A DNA stretch of 64,000 bases. It comes from Gemmatimonadota bacterium. GTDB taxonomy: Bacteria; Gemmatimonadota; Gemmatimonadetes; Longimicrobiales; Gaopeijiaceae. Under the pieces are notes generated by a model. It had not been told where the DNA came from, did no database searches, and worked only from the letters and a program-made list of their open reading frames with translations. The DNA lies in assembly GCA_022823365.1 (NCBI GenBank), contig JAJDXG010000019.1, forward strand, positions 1 through 64,000. The letters run 5' to 3'. The position numbers and the translations under genes were made by a program. Below are positions 28,686 to 37,160 of this stretch, in pieces (the first letter of the stretch is position 1; the number at the start of each line of letters is the position of its first letter).

Positions 28686-29723
28686 TCAGGCGCGAGCGCC
28701 CGCGACCCTCCGCCCTTTCCTGCCTCGCTTCTTCTTCCTGGGCCGGCGCGAGGGCGGGGTTCCGCTCACGGGGCCTCTCGGGCCTCCCCGCTGAGCCTCG
28801 ACCAGATCCTTCGTGCCCCAGCGCCTCTGGATCTCCAGCAGCGCCGGCGATGCTACGAAGATCGAGGAGTAGGTCCCGACCAGGACCCCGAGAATCAACA
28901 CGGTGGTGAAGTCGCGGATCACCGCGCCCCCGAAGATGAGCAGGGCCATCAGCACCCCGAGCGTCGTGCCGGAGGTGAGCACTGTCCTCGGAAGAGTCTC
29001 GTTGATCGACCGGTTGACGAGCGCCACCGGATCCTCGCGGCGGCCGCCCTTCGCGTTCAGGTTCTCCCGCACCCGGTCGAATACGACGATCGTGTCGTTG
29101 AGCGAATACCCGATAATGGTCAGAATGGCCGCCACCGTCGGAAGAGCGATCTCGACCCGGAAGAGCGCCAGGAAGCCGAGCGTGATGAGGCTGTCGTGGA
29201 CGGTCGCGATGACGGCCGCCACGCCGAAGCGGAACTCGAAGCGGATGGCCAGATAGACGAGGGTCAGCGCGAACGAGAACAGGATCGCGAGCGCCGCCTT
29301 CTGCTGGAGTTCCGCGCCGATCTTGGGGCCGACCAGTTCGGTGCGAACCACCTCGATATCGCTATTCGGGAAGGCGCCCTGGATCTGCCCGCGTATCTCG
29401 AGTGCCACCGCCTCCACCTCCCGGTCCTCGGCCAGCGGGGCGCGGATCACGAACTCGTTTCCTTCGCTGCCGATGCTGGTGATGGGAGGGGCCTGGGCGC
29501 CGCCCAGGGCGGACCGCAGTTCCGCAGCGTCCATCGCCTCCTCGAAGCGCACCTGCACGAGCGAGCCGCCGGTGAAGTCCACGCCGTAGTTCTGCCAGCT
29601 GCCGATGAGCACGATGTTCGCCACCATCGACACCAGCGCGATGACGAGCACCACGGCCGAGAAGACGTAGGCCTTCCTGCGCGCCTCGATGAAGCGGTAT
29701 CGCGCGTTTCCGAAGAGTCTCAT
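28686..29723 (-). CDS. secF: Protein translocase subunit SecF
   Basis: A 345-residue inner-membrane protein that, with SecD, uses the proton gradient to pull proteins through SecYEG. It has the N-terminal TM helix, the VDFTGGSLVQVRF periplasmic motif, five further TM helices including SLNDTIVVFDRVREN, and a Lys/Arg-rich C-terminal tail. It lies 20 bases downstream of secD. Confidence 0.96.
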   Translation of the reverse strand: MRLFGNARYRFIEARRKAYVFSAVVLVIALVSMVANIVLIGSWQNYGVDFTGGSLVQVRFEEAMDAAELRSALGGAQAPPITSIGSEGNEFVIRAPLAEDREVEAVALEIRGQIQGAFPNSDIEVVRTELVGPKIGAELQQKAALAILFSFALTLVYLAIRFEFRFGVAAVIATVHDSLITLGFLALFRVEIALPTVAAILTIIGYSLNDTIVVFDRVRENLNAKGGRREDPVALVNRSINETLPRTVLTSGTTLGVLMALLIFGGAVIRDFTTVLILGVLVGTYSSIFVASPALLEIQRRWGTKDLVEAQRGGPRGPVSGTPPSRRPRKKKRGRKGRRVAGARA

Positions 29724-29743
29724 GATTCAGATGGTCTCGCGAT

Positions 29744-31420
29744 TCAGATGCTGATGGGATCCGTGGCCCTCTTCCGGGACAGGTACATGAAGAAGAAGCT
29801 GCGCGTCACGTAGAGCGCGGTGAAGAACGAAGCCAGAATCCCGATCGAGAGGGTTACGGCGAAGCCGCGCACGGGCCCGGTGCCGAACTGGAACAGGATC
29901 AGCGCCGTGATCAGGGTCGTCAGGTTGGCGTCCACGATCGCCGACAAGGCGTTGCCGAAGCCGTCCTCGACCGCGGTGCGCACGGCCCTTCCGGCATCCA
30001 GTTCCTCCCGGATGCGTTCGAAGATGAGCACGTTGGCATCCACCGCCATGCCGACCGAGAGGATGAGCCCCGCGATGCCCGGCACGGTCAGCGTCGCCCC
30101 GAACATGGCCAGGCCGCCCAGCACCAGGACCACGTACACGCCCAGTGCGAACACCGAGAGGACGCCGGCGACGCGGTAGTAGGTGCACATGATCAGGACC
30201 ACCAGAACGAGACCGATCATCCCGGCTATGCGCCCCTGGTCCACCGAGTCCTGCCCGAGGGAGGGGCCGACCGTGCGCTCCTCCATGATGCGCAGCGGAG
30301 CGGGCAGGGCGCCGGCGCGCAGCACCAGCGCGAGGTCGCTCGCCTCCTGCAGGGTCGAACCGCCGAGCTCGATCTGACCGCGGGCGCCGATGCGGTCGCG
30401 GATGACGGGCGCGCTCACCACCTCGCCGTCGAGCACGATGGCGAGGAACTCGCCGACGTTCTGCCCGGTCACCTCGGCGAAGCGGCGGCCTCCCCGGCGG
30501 GACAGCTCGAACTGCACCTGCGGCGTATTGAACTGTTGATCGCGCGCGGAAACCGCGTTCTCGAGCATCTGGCCGGTGATGAAGGCGTCCTCGTTCAGGA
30601 CATACAGCTGGCGATAGATCCTGCCCGTGAGGCCGACGGGATCCATGCCCCACTGGAGCGAAATGTCGCGCGGCATGGCGCGCTGGACCTCCGGGATGCT
30701 CAGAAACAGCTCCGCCGCCTCAACGTCCTCCTCGGCCACCAGGTAGACGCCGTCCTCGCTGCCCTGGTTGAGGAGGGCGGTGAACGGGCTCAAAACGGCG
30801 GCATCGTCCTCTTCGGCCTCGGAAGCGTCGTCCTGGGCGGCCTGCTCGCCTTCCGCGTCCACGGCGGCATCCTCCCCGGCCTCGGCTCCGCCTTCTTCGG
30901 CTGCCGCGGAATCTCCTTCTTCCGACGCGGCCCCGAAGAGCAGTTCCTCGATCGACGATGTCGGGGCCTGCACGTCGCGGCCAAGGCTGCTCAGCGAATC
31001 GGCCCCCAGCGTCGCGACGATCACGCGGTCGATGCGCGGAAGATCGGGGGCGAAATCCACCCACGAGCGCACCAGCTTGAACTCGAGGAAGGCGGCGCGC
31101 CGGATGACGTCCTTGGCCTGATTCTCGTCGCTGATGCCCGCGAGTTCGACGATGATGCGGTCGCTGCCCACCTTCTGGATGAGCGGCTCCTCGACCCCGA
31201 GTTCGTCGATGCGCGTGCGCAGGACCGTCTCGGCGCGGTCGATGGCGTCGGCGCGCGCCTCGTCGGTGAGGGTGCCGTCCGGGTCGTCGATCTCGACCAC
31301 CAGGTGCATGCCGCCCTGCAGATCGAGCCCCAGCTTCAGGCCGTTGGCGTAGATGTAGTAGCCGCAGATCCCGAGGATCACGGCGATGAAGATGATCCGG
31401 CCACGAAGAGACTTCAGCAT
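29744..31420 (-). CDS. secD: Protein translocase subunit SecD, with an acidic insert
   Basis: A 558-residue partner of SecF. It shows LGLDLQGGMHLVVEID, the P1 domain repeats, the GGSTLQEASDLALVLRAGALPAP segment and six TM helices including GMAVDANVLIFERIREE. Between about residues 165 and 207 it carries an Ala/Glu/Asp-rich low-complexity insert (DNA about 30800-30928) in the periplasmic region that ordinary SecD proteins lack. First gene of secD-secF. Confidence 0.95.
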   Translation of the reverse strand: MLKSLRGRIIFIAVILGICGYYIYANGLKLGLDLQGGMHLVVEIDDPDGTLTDEARADAIDRAETVLRTRIDELGVEEPLIQKVGSDRIIVELAGISDENQAKDVIRRAAFLEFKLVRSWVDFAPDLPRIDRVIVATLGADSLSSLGRDVQAPTSSIEELLFGAASEEGDSAAAEEGGAEAGEDAAVDAEGEQAAQDDASEAEEDDAAVLSPFTALLNQGSEDGVYLVAEEDVEAAELFLSIPEVQRAMPRDISLQWGMDPVGLTGRIYRQLYVLNEDAFITGQMLENAVSARDQQFNTPQVQFELSRRGGRRFAEVTGQNVGEFLAIVLDGEVVSAPVIRDRIGARGQIELGGSTLQEASDLALVLRAGALPAPLRIMEERTVGPSLGQDSVDQGRIAGMIGLVLVVLIMCTYYRVAGVLSVFALGVYVVLVLGGLAMFGATLTVPGIAGLILSVGMAVDANVLIFERIREELDAGRAVRTAVEDGFGNALSAIVDANLTTLITALILFQFGTGPVRGFAVTLSIGILASFFTALYVTRSFFFMYLSRKRATDPISI

Positions 31421-31733
31421 TGTGCCACCGCTGGCTCCGGGAGGGTTTCGCGGGTGTGATCCGGCTCGCGTACCGCCCGGGGGGACCTCCTCTGAACCCT
31501 CGAGGCTCCTTCCCGCGAGCGGGATGGGTAGCTATGTAAGTTCGCCAAGCGCCAAACCGGTGTCAATCTGACGCGAACCGGCGCGAGACGCGGCGCAGCC
31601 CCCCCGGTTGCCGCCGGACCGGCGCCACCACGGATTGACGAGCCCGGGCGGGCCGGAAGCCCCGGGACGCAATGCCCAGGACCACCGACCAACCTGTCCG
31701 GGATACGGAGCGGGCGATGTTCGGGTTTCCGCC
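31421..31733. other. Intergenic region between secD start and susD stop
   Basis: About 310 bases. It should hold the secDF promoter and the end of the second susCD transcript. Apart from the -35-like hexamer annotated separately, GC-rich short inverted repeats near 31640-31670 are visible but not convincing as a terminator. No coding potential is recognised. Confidence 0.45.
31538..31566 (-). promoter_or_regulatory. Possible secDF promoter
   Basis: On the minus strand a consensus TTGACA (31566-31561) is followed after about 18 bases by an AT-rich stretch (AACTTACATA). The -10 match is poor. It lies about 120 bases before the secD ATG. Confidence 0.35.
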
Positions 31734-32978
31734 TCAGGTGATGTTGGGGTTCCCGTTCCGCTCGGTGTCGGGCAGCGGGAAGCACTCCATGCCGCCGTAG
31801 GCGTCGCCCACGTAGGGGTGGGACCCGCTCGTAAACTGCGTGATCCTGCCGAGTCGGCGCAGCACGCCCATGCGATGTCCCTCCACGAAGAGTTCGCGAC
31901 GGCGCTGCTCCTGCACCTGCTCCTGGATCGCCTCCGCGTTTCCGCTCGCGAAGTTGCCGGGCAGCCCCGCTCCTTCGAGCAACTCGTTGATGATGGCGAC
32001 GGCGGCCGCGCCTCCTTCCACCTCGGCGATGATCAGACGCGCTTCGGTGTAGCTGGCGAGCCGGATCTCCGCGTCCCGGCTGGCATACTTCTGCTGGAAC
32101 CACATCGGCGTGAGGCCGTCCTGCCCCAGGATTCCCGCGTCCATGACGTTCACCCGGGGATCCGGCATGCCGGCCCACTCCAGGTTCCAGAAGGCGGGAT
32201 CCACCGAGACAGCCTGTTCGACGTGATTGCGGTTGAAGATCTTGTTCTCGCGCACGCTCGCGGCAGTGGAGCGGGTGATGAAGAACTCGAATCCCTCGGG
32301 AACCGCCCGGGCGTCGGCAAGCGCGCCCGCAGTTTGTCCCAGGCTCATCTGGGCTCGAGCCCGGCCCATGTACGCCGCGTTGCGGATGTCGGCATCCGGC
32401 GACTCCAGGGCCATGCTGAAGCGCTCCTTGGCGAGCTCGAAGACTGCCGCGGGCTGCAGTTCGGGCCCGAGATCGAAGGCGGCGCTGCACCATCCCTCGG
32501 CGAACGTCGTATAGCTGTAGCCCGCATAGAGCGCGTTCCTGGCCAGCAGCGACGACCGGTTGGGAACATCGCCGTCGGAGAACCCGCTGATGCGGTTGAT
32601 GGCGTCATCCGCAATGAAACGAGCCTGCGCGAGCGGCGTGTGCAGCGAAGTTGAACTCCCGCATCCGGAGGTGGCGAACGACGCATCCAGGGGCCGCACG
32701 TCCCTGCGCTGATAGGGCACCTGGCCCAGGAAGGTCTGTGAACCCATGAACTCGCCCGAGACCAGCCCGGAGAGCAGCGCGTACTGTGTGTAGGCGCACT
32801 CGAAGGCCCCCTGCGCGCTTACGGTGAGCAATGGAGCGGCCGAGGGATCGTCCAGGGCGTCGGCCGGCGTTTCCCCGGGGAGCGTCACCGACAGGTCGCA
32901 CGCTCCCAGGAAGAGGGTGAGCAACAGGAAGAGAAATCCTCCCTCAATCTTCTTTCGATTATCAAATATGCCTGACAT
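31734..32978 (-). CDS. RagB/SusD family outer-membrane lipoprotein (second locus)
   Basis: A 414-residue SusD-like lipoprotein with lipobox LFLGAC, TPR-like helices, the PDPR segment, a YTEARLIIAEVEGG helix and a C-terminal FPLPDTERNGNPN tail like that of the first SusD. The ATG at 32978 has GGGAGG at good spacing. It sits 54 bases after the susC stop and should form the substrate-capturing lid of that receptor. No enzyme gene follows it in this locus. Confidence 0.9.
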   Translation of the reverse strand: MSGIFDNRKKIEGGFLFLLLTLFLGACDLSVTLPGETPADALDDPSAAPLLTVSAQGAFECAYTQYALLSGLVSGEFMGSQTFLGQVPYQRRDVRPLDASFATSGCGSSTSLHTPLAQARFIADDAINRISGFSDGDVPNRSSLLARNALYAGYSYTTFAEGWCSAAFDLGPELQPAAVFELAKERFSMALESPDADIRNAAYMGRARAQMSLGQTAGALADARAVPEGFEFFITRSTAASVRENKIFNRNHVEQAVSVDPAFWNLEWAGMPDPRVNVMDAGILGQDGLTPMWFQQKYASRDAEIRLASYTEARLIIAEVEGGAAAVAIINELLEGAGLPGNFASGNAEAIQEQVQEQRRRELFVEGHRMGVLRRLGRITQFTSGSHPYVGDAYGGMECFPLPDTERNGNPNIT

Positions 32979-33032
32979 CTATTCCTCCCTTGTTTCCGGA
33001 TTGAGCATTGAGCTTCGCGCGAGACGCGGGCA

Positions 33033-36000
33033 TCAGAACCTGACCCTGAAGGACAGGAGGAAGCTGTGCGGGAGCGGCGCCTGGGTCTGCTGCCAGCCCC
33101 AGGGATTGTCCCGCGTGCGGCGCGTCTCGGGGTCGAGCCCGGGCTGGCTGAAGCTCTCGTGGACCCACGGGGTCCAGATGTTTCGCCCGCTCAGGGTGAT
33201 TGCGGCCCGGGAAACGCCGTACCCTTCGACGAAGTCACCGGGAAGCTCGTAGGTAAGGGAGATCTCGCGCAGGCGGAGGTGATCGTCCCTCTCCATCCAG
33301 GGGTGCTCGATGTCGAAGGTCTGGATTTCCGCGGCCTGGATCGGGTCCAGGGTGCCCATGAGATAGAGCTGGGCGCGCTCGGTGTTGCGGGTGTTGCGGT
33401 CGCGCTGCCAGGTGGTGGTGCTGAAGCGCCGGCTCTCCCAGGTGTAGGTCCAGAGCGCGTTCAGCGTGAGCCCGAGGTTGGGGAGCGCGAGGGACTGGGT
33501 GAACGATCCCTGCCAGACGGGTCCGGGCGGCCCGAGATAGTGGAACGGCGCCTGGGAGCATGGAGTGGGCGCGCGGGAGGGGTCCGGCCCCTCGCACATG
33601 ACGTCGATCAGCCGTGTCGGATTGTTCGGGTCCCAGCGGGCCGAAGCGATGTACTTGCTCCAGTACCCCCCGAGGGGATACCCGACGCGGTGCTGGAAGC
33701 GGCCCCGAGTGTCGGCCTGGATGCGCTCCCGGCCTTCGCCGAGCGAGACCAGCAGGTTGTCGTTGTAGGCGGCGGTCGCCCCGAGATCGAAGCTCATGCT
33801 CGGAGTCCGGATGACCTGGGAGTTCAGGGTGAGCTCGATGCCCTTGTTGTTGACCTCTCCGACGTTGATGAAGCGGGAGCCCGGGAAACCCAGCGAGGGC
33901 GCGACCAGGTCGGCCAGAATCGCGTCGCGCGTGGTCTGATTGTAGTAGGTGAACTCGATGCCCAGGCGGTCGGAGAAGAGACCCGCATCGAAGCCCAGCT
34001 CGAGTTCCGTTCCGACCTCGGGCTTGAGGTCGGGGTTGCCCAGGTTGCCGGGCAGAAGGGCGGGCTCGTCGCCGGGGCCGGTGGTCGGCGAATAGGTGCG
34101 CACCGCCGCAAAGGCGTCCGGCTGCAGGCCCGACTTGCCCCACGCGGCCCGCAGGCGGAAGCTCTCGGCAAAGCCTACGTTCCAGAAGTCGGTGTCGCTC
34201 AGCACCCACGAGGCGCTCAGCTTGGGATAGTAGACCGCGTTGAAGGTCTCCCCGAAGGCGCTGTGGGCGTCGCCGCGGAGCGCCGCGGTCACATACAGCT
34301 GGTCCCGCCAGCCGATCGTCTCCTGGATGAAGAGTCCGGCGCTCTTGGTCTCGACGAAGTCCTCGTCACCCCGTGTCCGCGCCGCCGCCCCCACCGTGGA
34401 AACCGCCGAGTTGGGAAGCTCGTCTCCGCGCGACAAGAGCGTGAGGCTCTCCTTGGTGAAGTACTGTGCGCCGAAGGACGTGGCCGAGGTGATCTCCGAA
34501 GTCAGGTCGAAGCTGGCCGTGACGTTGTAGTCGAACGTGGACTGAAGTCCGCGGTCGTATATGACGTCCTTGCGTCCCTGGCTGAGCCCGGCGTAGGCGA
34601 GGAATCCCCCCGAAGGTACGCGGGGCCAGAAGCGCGAGACCTTGGCGTCGGTGAAGTCCAGGCCCGCCACCAGCCTGTGGGTGAGCCAGCTGAACGGGCG
34701 GTGGGTCGCGGTGATGGACGCCGTGCCGCGGTTCAGCTCCTCGGCAAAGTCGATGTCGTTCTGGGCCTCGGGCGGGCCGACCATGAAGCCGCGCGAGCCG
34801 GTTTCGCGCGATGCCGGGGTGCCCCACAGGAACATCGCGAACATGCCGTAGATGCCGCCCTGGCCGTCCGGGGCGAACCTGCCGTCGCTGCTGATGACGC
34901 CCAGATCCGCGGCGAGATCGAAGTCCTCGGAGACCGCGAGCCCGAGGTTGGTGCGGACCGAGGTCTTCTCGATCTGATTGTTGAACATGTAGCCTTGCTC
35001 GTTGTCGTGACCCACCGACAGGAAGTAGGTGAGGTCGTTGGTGCCGCCCGAGACGCTCAGGTCGTAGTTCTGGAGGTGTCCGGTGCGGAACATCTGCCGG
35101 CCGGCGGCGACCTCCTCGGCGTACAGGTCCTGGCTGATGATCCGCCCGCCGACCAGACCGTAGTTGGTCGGGATGCGCCCGTCCGGGTCGTTGAACCAGT
35201 TGCCGCCCTGTCGGACGGTCAGGCTGACCACGGGCCGGCCGGTCTGGCCCTTGCGGGTGATGATCTGGATGACGCCGTTGGACGCCTCGGTCCCGTACAG
35301 CGTCGCCGCGGCGGGCCCCTTGATGACCTCGATGCGCTCGATCTCTTCGGGGTTGATGTCGTTCAGGCGGGAGGTGCCCGCGCCGCTCGAAGGCCCCGCG
35401 CGGTTGTCGGCGTTGATGCGGACCCCGTCGACGTAGACCAGTGGCCCGGTGTTTGCCTGCCTCGTGCTCGATCCCTGCGTGAGGGTGCCGATGCCGCGGA
35501 TGAGAACGTTTCCGCCGGTGCCGACGTTGCCCCCGCCGATCTGGACGCCGACCCCGGCCACCTGTCCGGCCAGCAGCTGCTGGAAGCTGGCGGGCGCGAT
35601 CTCCTCGATCTGCGCGGAGACCTCGAGGGTGCCCACGACGTTTGCGACCGCCCGGCGCTGCTGGCCCCCGGCGGTGCCGGTGACGATGATCTCGTCGAGG
35701 CCGAGGGCTTCGGAGGCGAGGGTGAAGTCCTGCACCACGGTCTCGCCCGCGGTTACCGTGACCTGGGTGCTCACGGTGCTCATGCCGATGCGCTCGGCGC
35801 GCATCTCGTAGGTGCCCGCCGGCACGTTCACGAGCAGGTAGCGGCCGTCCTGGCGGCTGAGAGTGCCGAGGCCGGCGCCGGCCAGGTAGACCTGGACCTC
35901 GCCGAGCGGGGTGCCCGCGGTCGCGTCGGTGACCTGGCCGGTAATGTTGCCCGGCTCCTGGGCCGCTGCAGGGAGCGCCGCGGCCGCGAGAAGCAGGATG

Positions 36001-36080
36001 AAGGTGAAAGGGTTGGCGGTCCGGGGTGGCCGCCCGCGCGCACGATGGGTGTTGCCGTCAGTGAACCATCGTTTCATCAT
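33033..36080 (-). CDS. SusC/RagA family TonB-linked outer-membrane receptor (second locus)
   Basis: A 1015-residue transporter. Signal peptide (AAALPAAAQ), carboxypeptidase-regulatory-like domain (about 25-110), TonB-box-like LDEIIVTGTAGG, plug with GPAAATLYGTEASNGV, and a C-terminal barrel ending in F (SFRVRF). Paralogue of the 4167-7259 receptor. ATG at 36080 (or the next codon) with GGGGG upstream. It forms a two-gene unit with the SusD gene; the substrate is unknown. Confidence 0.92.
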   Translation of the reverse strand: MMKRWFTDGNTHRARGRPPRTANPFTFILLLAAAALPAAAQEPGNITGQVTDATAGTPLGEVQVYLAGAGLGTLSRQDGRYLLVNVPAGTYEMRAERIGMSTVSTQVTVTAGETVVQDFTLASEALGLDEIIVTGTAGGQQRRAVANVVGTLEVSAQIEEIAPASFQQLLAGQVAGVGVQIGGGNVGTGGNVLIRGIGTLTQGSSTRQANTGPLVYVDGVRINADNRAGPSSGAGTSRLNDINPEEIERIEVIKGPAAATLYGTEASNGVIQIITRKGQTGRPVVSLTVRQGGNWFNDPDGRIPTNYGLVGGRIISQDLYAEEVAAGRQMFRTGHLQNYDLSVSGGTNDLTYFLSVGHDNEQGYMFNNQIEKTSVRTNLGLAVSEDFDLAADLGVISSDGRFAPDGQGGIYGMFAMFLWGTPASRETGSRGFMVGPPEAQNDIDFAEELNRGTASITATHRPFSWLTHRLVAGLDFTDAKVSRFWPRVPSGGFLAYAGLSQGRKDVIYDRGLQSTFDYNVTASFDLTSEITSATSFGAQYFTKESLTLLSRGDELPNSAVSTVGAAARTRGDEDFVETKSAGLFIQETIGWRDQLYVTAALRGDAHSAFGETFNAVYYPKLSASWVLSDTDFWNVGFAESFRLRAAWGKSGLQPDAFAAVRTYSPTTGPGDEPALLPGNLGNPDLKPEVGTELELGFDAGLFSDRLGIEFTYYNQTTRDAILADLVAPSLGFPGSRFINVGEVNNKGIELTLNSQVIRTPSMSFDLGATAAYNDNLLVSLGEGRERIQADTRGRFQHRVGYPLGGYWSKYIASARWDPNNPTRLIDVMCEGPDPSRAPTPCSQAPFHYLGPPGPVWQGSFTQSLALPNLGLTLNALWTYTWESRRFSTTTWQRDRNTRNTERAQLYLMGTLDPIQAAEIQTFDIEHPWMERDDHLRLREISLTYELPGDFVEGYGVSRAAITLSGRNIWTPWVHESFSQPGLDPETRRTRDNPWGWQQTQAPLPHSFLLSFRVRF

Positions 36081-36553
36081 GGATCCCCCTTGGTGAGAAG
36101 ACGGACGGAAGCAAGCTGAGGTGGGGGACGCAGGCGGGGTGGACCCGGACCTGATCGACGAATGGTGCGTCAGTGCCCTCCTGTGGTTGGAATGGGTCAG
36201 GAAACGGGCATGGCCCGAGACTGCGGGGCGGCGGGATTCCGCCGGAGGGGAGGGAGGGAAAACAGGGCGGGGAGGTGCGTGGCGGATGCCGATGAGCGAA
36301 CGCCGGCCAGCGTCAGATAACGCGGGCACGAGGCCGCAGGGAACCCCTTGGAGCGCCAGCCTTCGGCGCGATCGCCGTCGTGCACGGCGGCGCGGACGGA
36401 GGTCGCCCGGTACAGCATCCGGTCCTTCCCGGCTCCCGGTACACAGCAAACCCCGAAACTACAGCGGTACGGGCTTCTACACCATCAGGAACTTCACAGC
36501 CTGATCGCCGGCGGGTATACTCACGGGAACCGAACGGCCCGGACCAGGTCAAC
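36081..36553. other. Intergenic region upstream of the second susC
   Basis: About 470 bases between divergent genes. It must hold the susCD promoter on the minus strand and that of the nucleotidyltransferase on the plus strand. Short frames here have no family resemblance. I find no clear promoter hexamers, palindromic operator or RNA structure. Confidence 0.4.
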
Positions 36554-36943
36554 ATGGACAACGCGAGCAAACACCATCCCCGGCATGCCGAGGTTCCGAA
36601 AAGCCCATCCGTACATCCTGGCCGGACTTCGGAGGTTGTCGAACGCTTTCTGAGGAAGCTGCGCCCGCTCCTGCGCAAGAACTCCGCCCGCTCGGCTTGG
36701 CTCTTCGGCTCTCATGCCCTCGGGACGGCCGCCCCGGAAAGCGACATCGACGTGATCGTTGTCGCCCCAACGGATCGGATCCCAGTCGAACGGTTCCGGG
36801 ACTATCTCCCGGCAATACTGGAAGCCGGTGCGGGGGTGGATTTGTTCGTCTACACCCCAGCGGAGTTCGAGCAGATGCAGGCAGAGGAACGTTCGTTTCT
36901 CTCGCACGCGATGAAGTCCGCGAGGCTCGTTCATGTGGGATAG
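36554..36943 (+). CDS. MNT-type nucleotidyltransferase (antitoxin of a HEPN/MNT module)
   Basis: A 129-residue protein with a minimal nucleotidyltransferase fold: WLFGSHALGTAAPESDIDVIVV gives the GS motif and catalytic D64 and D66, and VDLFV gives D96. In HEPN/MNT toxin-antitoxin pairs this protein neutralises the HEPN RNase, in characterised cases by adenylylating it. The ATG at 36554 has only a weak AGG site. The HEPN remnant begins 11 bases before its stop, the usual overlapping order. All catalytic acids are kept although the toxin is broken. Confidence 0.8.
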   Translation: MDNASKHHPRHAEVPKSPSVHPGRTSEVVERFLRKLRPLLRKNSARSAWLFGSHALGTAAPESDIDVIVVAPTDRIPVERFRDYLPAILEAGAGVDLFVYTPAEFEQMQAEERSFLSHAMKSARLVHVG

Positions 36944-37098
36944 CGCCGCCGAAGCCAACCGCTGGTGGGAGCAGGCCGGGAACGACCTCGAGTTCGCCCA
37001 CATGGCGTTGCGCGAGGGCCAGGGCCGCCATTGAAGCGGCAGAACGGTTTGTGGAACTCGCTCGAAATCATCTCGGGGAAGGCAATCCGGGGGACTGA
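36933..37098 (+). pseudogene. HEPN toxin remnant (internal deletion and frameshift)
   Basis: From the ATG at 36933, 33 codons encode a typical HEPN start (ANRWWEQAGNDLEFAHMALREG) and end at TGA 37032-37034. In the next frame, ending at TGA 37096-37098, AAIEAAERFVELARNHL resembles the last helix of HEPN proteins. Roughly 80 residues expected between them, including the region that should carry the R-x4-6-H RNase motif, are missing. The simplest reading is an internal deletion that also shifted the frame, near 37010-37030. Confidence 0.72.
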
Positions 37099-37160
37099 CG
37101 AAAACCGGCCGCGCGGCGGGCGAACGGATCTCACGCGATCGGACGACACGGGAGTCGCCC

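Noticed and set aside
33066-36119. Long plus-strand frame antisense to the second susC
   Set aside because: Shadow of a conserved receptor; composition is typical of antisense GC-rich coding sequence.
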